Below, piece after piece: positions 9,015 through 17,424 of a stretch of DNA of 64,000 nucleotides. The position numbers were made by a program, and so were the translations under genes. Under the pieces are notes generated by a model. The model was not told the origin of the DNA, did not search any database, and was given only the letters and a program-made list of their open reading frames with translations. Location of the stretch: the NCBI RefSeq assembly GCF_009725235.1, contig NZ_WJFC01000021.1, positions 37,889 to 101,888 of the forward strand, read 5' to 3'. The DNA is from Scytonema sp. UIC 10036. Lineage in GTDB: Bacteria > Cyanobacteriota > Cyanobacteriia > Cyanobacteriales > Nostocaceae. Every line of letters begins with the position of its first letter. Position 1 is the stretch's first letter.

Positions 9015-9446
9015 ATGTCTCGTAAATCCCTAAAAGCGATCGCTTCTTCCAAATCTCAAACAACACAACAAACAACTGATTTGCAACCAGAAAGTTTAGA
9101 AGTAGACGATCTGTCTGCACAACAACCAGTTTCACTTGTAAAACAAATTTCGCCAATTGGCACGGCTCCAAATCCAATTGCTCATGCAGCGATGATAAAC
9201 CGTGCTGTAGCATCTCCCCAAGATAACGTAGTGCAGTGCTTTAAGGTAGTGAACCCAGAGGATATGGATATGTCAAAGTCTGTAGACACCAGAGTGAATG
9301 AATTGGTGAAGAACAAAGAGACTGGCAGTTTCAATTATAAAATCCAAGAACAAAAGAGTGTTGGGTTAAGAGTGTCTGATGATGACGAAATGGCTGTTCC
9401 TAACGTGTCAGAAACAAAGGATTTTTATATCACAGAAAGTGTCTGA
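9015..9446 (+). CDS. Candidate injection-system cargo protein with shared head domain
   Basis: The 143-residue product starts at ATG 9015, with GAGG just upstream. Residues 1-69 are about three quarters identical to the head of the DUF4157 protein at 9739, sharing KAIASSKSQTTQQT and AHAAMINRA. After residue 69 the sequences diverge completely. The tail of about 74 residues is charged and includes LRVSDDDEMAVPNV and DFYITESV. I recall similar endings in cyanobacterial DUF4157 proteins, with low confidence. The protein lacks the HExxH-containing DUF4157 domain, so it may be a short cargo or an internal-deletion derivative. Confidence 0.65.
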   Translation: MSRKSLKAIASSKSQTTQQTTDLQPESLEVDDLSAQQPVSLVKQISPIGTAPNPIAHAAMINRAVASPQDNVVQCFKVVNPEDMDMSKSVDTRVNELVKNKETGSFNYKIQEQKSVGLRVSDDDEMAVPNVSETKDFYITESV

Positions 9447-9582
9447 GTATTTTGGATTTCAGTGACGGAATAGCTCTGCATCTTAACACCATTCTCAAAA
9501 GCTTTTGACTCTATTGTAATGTAAATCGCTCATCATTGTATTGGTACTTTACGATAGTCCCTTAATAAACTAGTCAAAAATA

Positions 9583-9725
9583 CTTAACTTTTCTGTATCG
9601 ACAGTAATCACTCAAATAAGTAAAAATATTCCTGAATTGTATTAATTCAGAATTTGGCGATGATACAGCTAGAAAAGTCATTCTTGAAACTTTGTGACGA
9701 CCAAAATCTAAAATCCCAAAACTGA
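9583..9725 (+). repeat. Duplicated ATPase leader and 5' end (copy B of the 20-bp repeat)
   Basis: CTTAACTTTTCTGTATCGAC (9583-9602) starts a segment that closely matches the leader and first codons of the ATPase gene (5828-5935). It includes the CTGAATT-gtatt-AATTCAG hairpin and an ATG at 9660 followed by MIQLEKSFL. The copied frame stops after 21 codons (TGA 9723-9725), just before the DUF4157 gene. This is a duplicated promoter/leader region carrying a truncated ATPase head. Confidence 0.75.
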
Positions 9726-9738
9726 ATTGAGGTGTCAT

Positions 9739-12180
9739 ATGTCCCACAAATCACCAAAAGCGATCGCTTCTTCCAAATCTCAAACCACACAGCAAACAGC
9801 CGATTTGCAGCCAGAAAGTTTAGAAGTAGAAGAACTGACTGCACAAGAACCAGTTGCACTTGCATCACAGATTTCGTCAATTAGTAATACTCCAAATCCA
9901 AATGCTCATGCAGCGATGATAAATCGCGCCGCAGCATCTCCCCAATCTTCGCAGCAAGTTATCTTGCAATTACAGCGACAATATGGCAATCGCTATGTCA
10001 ATCGAGTCCTGCAGCAAACGCGACAACTCCAAACTCCCATTCAAGCAAAATTAACCCTCGGTGCAGTAGGGGATAAATACGAACAGGAGGCAGATCGCGT
10101 AGCTAAACAAGTTGTTAATCAAATCCAGACACCGCAATTAACCAGTACAACTCAAACGCCGTCTGTACAACGAGACATGATGGCACAAGAAAACAAACTC
10201 CAAATGAAACCTGCGGACATCATTCAACGAGAAGGCGTGTTGGATGAAGAGAATGAGTTAGGGATGAATGCTCGATTGCAGCGATCGGCAACTGTAGATG
10301 GAGGAACTATTACACCCGATCTAGAAACCTCAATTCAACAAGCTAGAGGCAGAGGAAAACCTTTACCAGACAATATTCGGCAACCGATGGAACAGGCATT
10401 TGGGGCTGATTTTAGTGGCGTGAAAGTTCACACAGATGCACAATCCGATGGACTTAATCAAGCAGTGCAAGCAAAAGCATTCACCACAGGTCAAGATATT
10501 TTTTTCCGACAAGGGAAATACGATCCTGGCAGTTCAATAGGACAAGAACTGCTAGCCCATGAGTTAACTCATGTAGTACAGCAAATGCAAGGGCAGATAC
10601 AATCGATCCAAAGAGCAGAAGATGAAGATAAAGGGGAAAAAGAGAAACAAACTCAAGAACTCAGTAATGGAGAACTACTACAATTAATATATACATTAAT
10701 CGAAGACATTGAACATCCCACGAACTTAGAGGACACACAGGCTCAAGAACTCAGTGATGAGCAACTATTAGAATTAATATATACATTAATTGAAGACATT
10801 GAACATCCTAACAACCTAGAGGATACAAAGGCTCAAGAATTCAGTAGCAAGGAAGTACTAAAATCAATATATACATTAAATGAAGACATTGAATATCTCA
10901 ACAACCTAGAGGACACACAAACTCAAGAATTCAGTAGTGAGGCAGTATTAGAATCAATATATGCATTAATCGAAGACATTGAACAATTTCCTACTAACCA
11001 AGAGGAGATACAGACTCAAGAACTAAGGGGCGAACAGTTAAAAGATTCTTCCATTACTAAATCAAGTATAAATACTAACCACGACCGACAAAAACAATCA
11101 TCAAATTTACTAGACAACGGCAAGGAGCAAAAAGAATTGCCAGAAGAAGTGAGCGATGCAATCTATCATGTGTCTAATACTATTGGATCGGCAGGTAGTG
11201 TTTTAGCTTTAGATATCGATCGCCTTACATCGTTAGGGAAGGGTATTGGAGCAGAGAGAACATTACTGCTAGCGCCCAATATTGCTAGTAATAGTATAGG
11301 TATTGTTGGATCGCTAGGAACAGGATTGATTAGTGGAGCTTTTGAGGCAGCAGCAGCGCATAAAGCTCTTAAAGAAGGAAGAAAAGCAGAGGCCGCTGCC
11401 TACGGTATTCAATCTGGGGGAGATTTGGCAAGTGGTGCGCTTGGAATTGCGTCCAGTGGCTTAAGTCTTGCAGGTCATGCAGCAGCAACATCTGTAGGTA
11501 GTGGTGCTTCGGGTGCTGGTGCAATATTCGGTACGGTAGAAGCCCTTCGTTATGGGGTTGGCGCTCACAGGTCTAAGAAAGCTAAGGAAAAACTGGAGAA
11601 AATTGCGAACAGTGAAATAGCCTCACCTGCAATCAAAGAGGTAGCAAGATACGCTGCAAAAATTCAGCAAAAGGCAAGAACTCGTCAAGCTCTATACGCA
11701 ACAGGTGGCGCATTACAAATGGCTGGAGGTGTAATTACTGCTGCTACAGGAGGAACTGGGATTGGTGCTGCTGTAGGCATTGGTATTGGACTTGGCGGGG
11801 CAGCAGTGAAACCTGTGCTAAAAGTTACACGATTACTGAAGCAAAAGGGGCGAGACTACGCTGCAAATCATCAAGATACAAAATTTGAAAAAATCTTTAA
11901 ATTTAACAAAGAAAAGAGTACAAAAAACAAGGACAAAGAGCGAGAAGAGATTGCCAATCTACTGATGAAAAATTATCAAGATTCAGATATGCAGGAAATA
12001 TTAAAAAATCTGCCCCAGGTGACTAAAGAAGAAATTAGTCAATATCAAAAGGGAGAGATGACACAAGAAGCCCTTATTTCAATCCTCGAACGACGAGAAG
12101 AAACTTTGAAACTGAAAGTTCCGAATGCATTGAAGTTCTCCCACAAACCGAAGTTGTCTCTCGCAAACCCACCACAATAG
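9739..12180 (+). CDS. DUF4157-domain protein, candidate injected effector
   Basis: The 813-residue product starts at ATG 9739, with GAGG 8-11 bases upstream. Order of parts: a head shared with the 9015 gene (residues 1-69); a YGNRYV-type segment (about 75-90); the DUF4157 domain (about 205-285), ending in the zinc-binding motif HELTH at residue 274; four 30-residue repeats (about 306-426); and a C-terminal half with glycine/alanine-rich hydrophobic stretches (about 517-615 and 650-697). The last 120 residues are highly charged. DUF4157 proteins are strongly associated with eCIS loci and are thought to process or accompany cargo. The glycine-rich part suggests membrane insertion. Effector status is inferred. 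Confidence 0.85.
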   Translation: MSHKSPKAIASSKSQTTQQTADLQPESLEVEELTAQEPVALASQISSISNTPNPNAHAAMINRAAASPQSSQQVILQLQRQYGNRYVNRVLQQTRQLQTPIQAKLTLGAVGDKYEQEADRVAKQVVNQIQTPQLTSTTQTPSVQRDMMAQENKLQMKPADIIQREGVLDEENELGMNARLQRSATVDGGTITPDLETSIQQARGRGKPLPDNIRQPMEQAFGADFSGVKVHTDAQSDGLNQAVQAKAFTTGQDIFFRQGKYDPGSSIGQELLAHELTHVVQQMQGQIQSIQRAEDEDKGEKEKQTQELSNGELLQLIYTLIEDIEHPTNLEDTQAQELSDEQLLELIYTLIEDIEHPNNLEDTKAQEFSSKEVLKSIYTLNEDIEYLNNLEDTQTQEFSSEAVLESIYALIEDIEQFPTNQEEIQTQELRGEQLKDSSITKSSINTNHDRQKQSSNLLDNGKEQKELPEEVSDAIYHVSNTIGSAGSVLALDIDRLTSLGKGIGAERTLLLAPNIASNSIGIVGSLGTGLISGAFEAAAAHKALKEGRKAEAAAYGIQSGGDLASGALGIASSGLSLAGHAAATSVGSGASGAGAIFGTVEALRYGVGAHRSKKAKEKLEKIANSEIASPAIKEVARYAAKIQQKARTRQALYATGGALQMAGGVITAATGGTGIGAAVGIGIGLGGAAVKPVLKVTRLLKQKGRDYAANHQDTKFEKIFKFNKEKSTKNKDKEREEIANLLMKNYQDSDMQEILKNLPQVTKEEISQYQKGEMTQEALISILERREETLKLKVPNALKFSHKPKLSLANPPQ
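10654..11016 (+). repeat. Four tandem 90-bp units inside the DUF4157 gene
   Basis: Units begin at 10654, 10744, 10834 and 10924. The first three are 90 bases and the fourth is 93. Each encodes QELS followed by an amphipathic helix of the type LIYTLIEDIEH and an acidic linker NNLEDTQA. A fifth partial QEL start follows at 11017. The units are similar at both DNA and protein level, which points to recent tandem expansion. Confidence 0.85.
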
Positions 12181-12252
12181 CCTGCAAAGAATAAAATTGC
12201 ATCTACCTTCGAGAGGCATTATCAAATTTTCAAAAAAGGAAGGTACTAATTT

Positions 12253-12750
12253 GTGACAAATCCAGAAATATCTCAACTACTACCAATTCTCCAACAAAAC
12301 GGTTTTGTAACCCAACTGCTTCCAGCTAATAATGAATTTCCTAACGAACAACTGTTTGTTGCTTTGGGTACAGAACACAAGTATCAAACCTGGAAGCTAG
12401 AAATGCTATTGCTACCAGGAGTTGACGCTCCACCACTCCTACAATTGTTTCTGTTACTGCCATTGGAGGTGAAGGAGACAGTCATATCAGATTTGGTGTC
12501 AGTCATTGTTTATCTCAACGACAGACTCCCCCTACCTGGTTTTGGATTCAATTGGCAGGATGGTATTATTTACTATCGGCTTATCGTTCCTTGTTCCAAT
12601 CGGGAACTAGATGGAGAAGCAATTTTAGGTACAATACGAATGATTTGTTATTTAGTTGATGAATTTGTTGAAATTTTAGAAGATGTTGCCCAAGGGAATA
12701 AAAATCAGGAACAAGGGATGCAAGCTATTGAGCAGCAAATTGTCGGTTAA
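12253..12750 (+). CDS. Chaperone-like protein (YbjN / type III chaperone-like fold suspected)
   Basis: The 165-residue acidic product is read from GTG 12253. It has an alternating strand and helix pattern (FVALGTEHKYQTWKLEMLLL, then YYRLIVPCSNRELDGEAI) that recalls YbjN and secretion-chaperone folds. No motif is decisive. It directly follows the large DUF4157 effector candidate, so a cargo chaperone or immunity role is plausible. The acidic Gln-rich tail NKNQEQGMQAIEQQ is unusual. Confidence 0.5.
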   Translation: MTNPEISQLLPILQQNGFVTQLLPANNEFPNEQLFVALGTEHKYQTWKLEMLLLPGVDAPPLLQLFLLLPLEVKETVISDLVSVIVYLNDRLPLPGFGFNWQDGIIYYRLIVPCSNRELDGEAILGTIRMICYLVDEFVEILEDVAQGNKNQEQGMQAIEQQIVG

Positions 12751-12866
12751 GCTATAGAAAATAACTTAAAGGCAAATTCCCACAAGTAACAATGCTCCAT
12801 TTAAAGCTAGCTTTATAACCTCTAATTAAGGTATCATTCAAAATTACTTTAAACTATTGTAATTTT

Positions 12867-13376
12867 GTGTTAATTGAACCTCATATTCTTGAATCATTGA
12901 GTCGAGCCTACATTCGAGCGATCGCTGGTAAAGCAGGCTTAAATCTTTCTATCCGTGAATACGATTATGGAGTGGACGGCAACTTCGATGAAATTACTAT
13001 TCGCAACAATCGACGAGTCGAGTCAGGCTTTTCTCTCAGCTTTCAATTAAAAGCTTCAACCCAATGGCAGCGAGATGATAACACGGTGATTTATGACTTG
13101 GAAGCCAAAACTTATAACGATTTAGTCATTCGACGTAATTTCAGGATGGCTGTACCTTGTATCCTTATCCTGTTCGCTTTGCCTACCGACTCATCTCATT
13201 GGTTGATATATAATGAAGAAGAAATGCGGCTTCGAGGCAGCTGTTACTGGGAATATCTTAGTGGCAAACCAACCGCAAATCGGCAAAGTGTTAGAATTAG
13301 AATCCCGCAACAACGATTAACTCCAGAATCATTGCTAGATTTAATAGAGAAAGTAAAAACAGGAGAGTGGTCATGA
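12867..13376 (+). CDS. DUF4365-domain protein with nuclease-like motif
   Basis: The 169-residue product is read from GTG 12867. It carries REYDYGVDGNFDEI (residues 30-43) and SFQLKAS (58-64), giving a D...E...QxK arrangement like PD-(D/E)xK nucleases. This matches DUF4365. The next gene overlaps its stop by 4 bases (ATGA). The pair sits between the effector candidate and the sheath genes. It could be cargo with immunity, or an unrelated conflict module inserted in the cluster. Confidence 0.7.
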   Translation: MLIEPHILESLSRAYIRAIAGKAGLNLSIREYDYGVDGNFDEITIRNNRRVESGFSLSFQLKASTQWQRDDNTVIYDLEAKTYNDLVIRRNFRMAVPCILILFALPTDSSHWLIYNEEEMRLRGSCYWEYLSGKPTANRQSVRIRIPQQRLTPESLLDLIEKVKTGEWS

Positions 13377-13684
13377 CAGAAAAAATTCTCCAGGAGCAAT
13401 TACAAACTCATCCTCTCAAAGTTGCTGATGTCGTATCTTATCTTCAGCAAAATGGTTGGCAAACAGTCACCCATCCCAACCCGCGTTTATTAGTATTTCA
13501 AGGTGCTGTAGATGATGCAGGAAACCCCATCCAGCTTATATTGCCAAGTCAAAACACTTTTGAAGACAGCGATCGCTTGTTAACAAAAGCAGTCAACCTG
13601 CTAGCAGTTATTGCAGATAAATCCCCAAAAGAAATTGTCGATCTAGTGACCCAAACTCATGCAGGTTCAACAGCAGGTAGCTAG
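13373..13684 (+). CDS. Small protein translationally coupled to the DUF4365 gene
   Basis: The 103-residue product is read from ATG 13373, overlapping the stop of the upstream gene as ATGA. The upstream frame provides GGAGAG as ribosome-binding site. The sequence has an N-terminal helical part (VVSYLQQNGWQTV), a beta hairpin (LLVFQGAVDDAGNPIQLIL) and a C-terminal helix. No family was recognised. Coupling suggests a complex with the DUF4365 protein, possibly as inhibitor. Confidence 0.6.
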   Translation: MTEKILQEQLQTHPLKVADVVSYLQQNGWQTVTHPNPRLLVFQGAVDDAGNPIQLILPSQNTFEDSDRLLTKAVNLLAVIADKSPKEIVDLVTQTHAGSTAGS

Positions 13685-13691
13685 CTTTGAT

Positions 13692-13743
13692 GAAAAGTTA
13701 AGCATAGCAGCTAGTCAAAACTACTTAACTTTTCTGTATCGAC
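13692..13743. repeat. Copy C of the 20-bp repeat, with an inverted half-site
   Basis: GAAAAGTTAAG (13692-13702) and CTTAACTTTTC (13724-13734) are perfect 11-bp inverted arms with a 21-base spacer. The right arm continues to the full 20-mer, CTTAACTTTTCTGTATCGAC. The element lies 117 bases upstream of the sheath gene, the third cluster gene preceded by this motif. Confidence 0.7.
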
Positions 13744-13860
13744 ACCAAATCTAGAAAAATCTTATAACATAAACAGTTCAATCAAAAAACTTTTTGGGAA
13801 TCAACGCACGATTACCCATAACTAATAACTTATTCTCAAACTCAGGAGATCGTTCTAAAT

Positions 13861-15138
13861 ATGGAATATCGTTCCCCTGGTGTTTACGTCGAGGAAGTTC
13901 GCTCCGCCGTCCAAGCGATCGCAGGCGTAGGCACTAGTACTGCCGGTTTTATTGGGGTAGTTCCCGATACAATTGAAATTCCCAGACCTAATCCTAACTA
14001 CGATCCGACTCAAGCCATCAGCCCTCAGAATGTGCCAGATGAAACAACTCCCTTTGCAGTAACAGTCAAAGTGGGTGAAGTCAAATTATGTACTAACTTC
14101 AGTGACTTCAAGCGTTTCTTTGGTGATTTTTCTAACAATACAGGTCAAAATCTCCTCGCACACGCTGTTTATGGCTTTTTTAATAATGGTGGCACAAGCT
14201 GTTATGTAGTGCGGGTGGTTACAGAAAGCGACATTACTGTGGACTTTTTGGAAAAAACATTTGAACCGATTGATGACATTGCCATTGTCGCTGCACCAGG
14301 GATTCTTAATGATGCCGTGCGGAGTGCAGTTGTCACTCATTGCGCTCAAACCACTCAAGACCGATTTGCCATTCTCGATAGTCATGAGGTTGTGGAAGCA
14401 GAGGGTCAAACAACAAGCGAGAATATGCAGAGTTTCCCTGACTTAAATAAATTCAATCCGTCTATAACTCCAAATCTTCTCCCTCAGAACTCTGACTATG
14501 CTGCTTTCTACTTCCCCTGGATTGAGGTATTCGATCCAGTTACCCGTATTAGGCAGCCTAATGGAAATGGACGCAAATATGTTCCACCTAGCGGTCACAT
14601 TGCAGGTATCTATGCCAGAGTTGACAGCACGCGGGGCGTTCACAAAGCACCCGCTAACGAACCAATTTTTGGCGCACTGGGTTTGAAATACAATCTCAGT
14701 CGCAGTCAACAGGATAGGCTTAATCCTCAAGGCGTTAACTGTATCCGGGATATCAATGGTAATATTCGGGTGTGGGGAGCGCGGACAGTGGGTGGCGATC
14801 GCAATGGCGAGTTTCGCTATATCAACGTGCGGCGGTTTCTGATTTTCTTACGCGAATCAATTGATGAAGGGACTCAGTTTGCTGTCATGGAGCCGAACGA
14901 TCCCGCCTTGTGGGCAAAAATTACTCGCAATGTCACTGCATTTCTCATGACTGTTTGGCGATCTGGGGCGTTGTTTGGTGCGACACCTAACGAAGCATTT
15001 TATGTTCGGTGTGATGAAACCACCAACACACGAGAGGATAGAGAATTAGGTCGAGTTGTGACTGAAATTGGTGTCGCTGTTGTCAGACCAGCTGAGTTTG
15101 TGATTTTCCGCCTCAGTCAAACGACACCTGTGAGTTAA
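13861..15138 (+). CDS. Contractile sheath protein 1 (Afp2/Cis2-like)
   Basis: The product is 425 aa. The N-terminus EYRSPGVYVEEV is the hallmark of phage tail sheath subunits. The conserved features FFNNGGTSCYVVRV, the VPPSGHIAGIYARVD loop, the RGVHKAPAN segment and the C-terminal RFLIFLRESI helix are all present. The sheath surrounds the inner tube and contracts to drive it outward. The start has AGGAG 11 bases upstream. It opens the structural part of the cluster after a 176-base gap carrying repeat copy C. Confidence 0.95.
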   Translation: MEYRSPGVYVEEVRSAVQAIAGVGTSTAGFIGVVPDTIEIPRPNPNYDPTQAISPQNVPDETTPFAVTVKVGEVKLCTNFSDFKRFFGDFSNNTGQNLLAHAVYGFFNNGGTSCYVVRVVTESDITVDFLEKTFEPIDDIAIVAAPGILNDAVRSAVVTHCAQTTQDRFAILDSHEVVEAEGQTTSENMQSFPDLNKFNPSITPNLLPQNSDYAAFYFPWIEVFDPVTRIRQPNGNGRKYVPPSGHIAGIYARVDSTRGVHKAPANEPIFGALGLKYNLSRSQQDRLNPQGVNCIRDINGNIRVWGARTVGGDRNGEFRYINVRRFLIFLRESIDEGTQFAVMEPNDPALWAKITRNVTAFLMTVWRSGALFGATPNEAFYVRCDETTNTREDRELGRVVTEIGVAVVRPAEFVIFRLSQTTPVS

Positions 15139-15186
15139 GTTAAGTTTTTATCTCACGCAAAGGCGCAAAGGCGCAAAGAAGAATTT

Positions 15187-16353
15187 ATGATGACTGCTTA
15201 TCGCGCTCCTGGTGTGTATCGAGAGGAGATTTTCTTACAGCCAGAAGCTCCTTTACTAACTGGTATTCCAGGATTTGTAGGTATATTTAATCGTCTGGAT
15301 AATATTGCTGAACCGCGTGCTAATTTTCCAATTTTGTTACATCGGCAAAGGGAGTTTGAGGACTCTTTTACGAATACAGTGACAAATGTCTTGGGTGTTA
15401 AGTCTGAGGGGTATTTGCAAACGGCTATTCGGGGGTTTTTTGAGAATGGTGGTACTCGTTGTTATGTGGTGCGCGTGGAGTCTCTACAAGAATCGGCTTT
15501 TCAACAAGCGATCGCGTCTTTAGCTCCTCTCACCGATCTGGATTTGGTAGCAGTACCAGATGTTATGTTACTGACGGATGAAAACGCTATTCTACGGGTG
15601 CAGCAGAGGGTTTTACAACATTGTGTCGAACAAGGCGATCGCTTTGCTATTCTAGATGCATTGCCGAACCGTTCCACAGAAACCATAATTGCTCAACGCC
15701 AACAACTGACGGTTGCTCAACAGGAGCCTGTGAATGGGGCATTGTATTATCCTTGGCTGACAAATGCTTCAGGTAGATTGATTCCTCCTAGCGGTCATGT
15801 TGCGGGAATTTTTGCTCGGAGCGATCGCGATCGGGGAGTCTTTAAAGCACCCGCTAATGAGATTATTCGCGATGTCTTGGATCTAGAAAAGGCGATCGAT
15901 AATCCCACTAACGCCGAATTAAATGGACAAGGTATTAATTGTTTGCGGGGTTTTCCAGGACGGGGAATACGTTTATGGGGTACACGTACCCTCAGCCGCG
16001 ATCTCAACTGGCGTTACATAAATGTTCGGCGGTTGTTCTTGACGGTAGGACGTGCGATCGAGCGCAATCAAATTGGTGCTACCTTCGATCCCAACGCTCC
16101 TCAATTGTGGAACCGCATTCAGCGTGAGTTGAGCGCTTATTTGACCCAGCTTTGGCAAGAAGGTGCATTGCAGGGACAGACTCCAGCAGAAGCATTTTAC
16201 GTGAAATGCGATGCTGAAACAAATCCGCCTGAAGTCCGAGAACTTGGACAGGTGATTACAGAAATTGGTCTAGCACCAGCCACACCTGCAGAGTTTATTG
16301 TCGTGCGAGTTATTCAGCGTGCTGGAACTACGAAAATTATACCGGAATTTTAG
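15187..16353 (+). CDS. Contractile sheath protein 2
   Basis: The 388-residue product parallels the first sheath protein: YRAPGVYREEIF at the N-terminus, FFENGGTRCYVVRV near residue 80, LIPPSGHVAGIFAR, RDRGVFKAPAN and an INVRRLFLTV C-terminal helix. It is about 40 residues shorter than sheath 1, mostly in the N-terminal third. Two or more sheath paralogues are usual in eCIS loci, and one often forms the layer next to the baseplate. An ATG one codon downstream is an equally possible start. Confidence 0.93.
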   Translation: MMTAYRAPGVYREEIFLQPEAPLLTGIPGFVGIFNRLDNIAEPRANFPILLHRQREFEDSFTNTVTNVLGVKSEGYLQTAIRGFFENGGTRCYVVRVESLQESAFQQAIASLAPLTDLDLVAVPDVMLLTDENAILRVQQRVLQHCVEQGDRFAILDALPNRSTETIIAQRQQLTVAQQEPVNGALYYPWLTNASGRLIPPSGHVAGIFARSDRDRGVFKAPANEIIRDVLDLEKAIDNPTNAELNGQGINCLRGFPGRGIRLWGTRTLSRDLNWRYINVRRLFLTVGRAIERNQIGATFDPNAPQLWNRIQRELSAYLTQLWQEGALQGQTPAEAFYVKCDAETNPPEVRELGQVITEIGLAPATPAEFIVVRVIQRAGTTKIIPEF

Positions 16354-16359
16354 TTTGTA

Positions 16360-16541
16360 TTGTGAGGTACAAAAAGAAAAATTAACCGCAGATGAACGCA
16401 GATGCACGCTGATAAATTTGTACATCAGCGGAGTAGAAAAGGCTATAGCGCTCAAAAAATCGTTATGACGCTTACTACCAATCCCCAATCTTTAATCCAC
16501 AATCTTCAATCCAAAATCCAAAATCCAAAATCTAAAATCCT
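16360..16541. repeat. MITE-related segment followed by CCAAAAT heptamers
   Basis: Bases 16360-16455 contain GAGGTAC, TTAACCGCAGATGAACGCAG and AATTTGTAC, ending near GGCTATAGC. This is a relative of the 52582-52688 element in the opposite orientation. Bases 16480-16541 are STRR heptamers of the AATCCAAAATC type that run into the next start codon. No gene was seen. Confidence 0.65.
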
Positions 16542-16961
16542 ATGACTGACCCATATCGTGGCTTTAACTTTCGTGTCGAAATTGACGGTATCACAGAAGC
16601 TGGTTTTCAAGAATGTAGCGGTTTAGATGTCACCACCGATCCAGTAGAATATCGTGTGGGTACTGACCCTAACCATGTTCGTAAGTTGACAGGCTTAAAT
16701 AAATTTTCTCCAATTATGCTTAAGCGTGGCATTACCGACTCTCAGGAATTATGGCAATGGCAGCAGTCAACTGTTGCTGGACGCACTCAACGACGTAATG
16801 TATCAATTGTTTTAGTTGATGAATCTGGTGAAGAAAAAATGCGTTGGAATCTCCTTCGAGCTTGGGCTTCCAAGTGGACGGGACCAACTTTTAACGCGAC
16901 TAGTAATGAAGTTGCGGTTGAGCAGTTAGAAATCTGCCATGAGGAACTCGTGAGAGCTTAA
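16542..16961 (+). CDS. Inner tube protein 1 (gp19/Afp1-like)
   Basis: The 139-residue product begins MTDPYRGFNFRVEIDG, and then has GFQECSGLDV, the classical tail-tube N-terminus of eCIS and T4 gp19-like proteins. The downstream motif LKRGITDSQELWQWQQS is also typical. The length matches the family. Hexameric rings of this protein build the tube propelled by the sheath. The start follows an STRR array, without a strong ribosome-binding site. Confidence 0.94.
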   Translation: MTDPYRGFNFRVEIDGITEAGFQECSGLDVTTDPVEYRVGTDPNHVRKLTGLNKFSPIMLKRGITDSQELWQWQQSTVAGRTQRRNVSIVLVDESGEEKMRWNLLRAWASKWTGPTFNATSNEVAVEQLEICHEELVRA

Positions 16962-17000
16962 AAAAACACTGATAAACAATACCCCACCCGCCTAACGGCA

Positions 17001-17023
17001 CCCTCCCCTTACCAAGGGGAGGG
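17001..17023. terminator. G+C-rich hairpin between the tube and chaperone genes
   Basis: CCCTCCCCTT-acc-AAGGGGAGGG is a perfect 10-bp stem with a 3-base loop. It has no T-run directly after it, so it may attenuate or stabilise mRNA rather than terminate. The same stem with loop TGC recurs at 22416-22438, so it is a dispersed palindrome family. Confidence 0.45.
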
Positions 17024-17061
17024 TTGGGGAGGGGTAAATTTTGAGAAATGATGTACTATGT

Positions 17062-17424
17062 ATGCTTCAAACTGAATTTCCGTTTACGCTACCTTTGGGC
17101 TATGTTGATGCTGAGGGGAACCTGCATAAAGAAGGGGTAATGCGTTTAGCCACTGCTCTAGATGAAATTGCTCCTTTTAAAGATGCACGGGTTCGTAGTA
17201 ACCAAGCTTACCTACTGTTAATCTTGCTTTCCCGTGTGGTCACAAAACTAGGTACTTTAGAATACATTAATCCTAAAGTGATTGAAAGTTTGTATGCTGC
17301 CGATCTAGCTTATTTACAAGACCTCTATAGTCGCGTCAATCAAACAGGACAGAACCGAGTGCGTACTCAGTGTCCTCATTGCGAACAAGCTTTTGAAGTG
17401 GAGTTGAGCAGCGTGGGGGAGTAA
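17062..17424 (+). CDS. Tail assembly chaperone-like protein
   Basis: The 120-residue product is read from ATG 17062; the frame is open from a TTG at 17041. The sequence LQTEFPFTLPLGYVDAEGNL followed by a helical body and a C-terminal half zinc ribbon (CPHC near residue 110) is typical of a conserved eCIS protein between the two tube genes, annotated as phage tail assembly protein. The frame ends GTG GGG GAG TAA. The DUF6760 coding sequence continues in the -1 frame from exactly this point, so a fused longer product is possible. Confidence 0.75.
   Translation: MLQTEFPFTLPLGYVDAEGNLHKEGVMRLATALDEIAPFKDARVRSNQAYLLLILLSRVVTKLGTLEYINPKVIESLYAADLAYLQDLYSRVNQTGQNRVRTQCPHCEQAFEVELSSVGE

Noticed and set aside
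16270..16488. 72-residue minus-strand frame over the MITE-like segment
   Set aside because: It covers repeat DNA and the 3' end of the sheath gene and has no protein-like composition.
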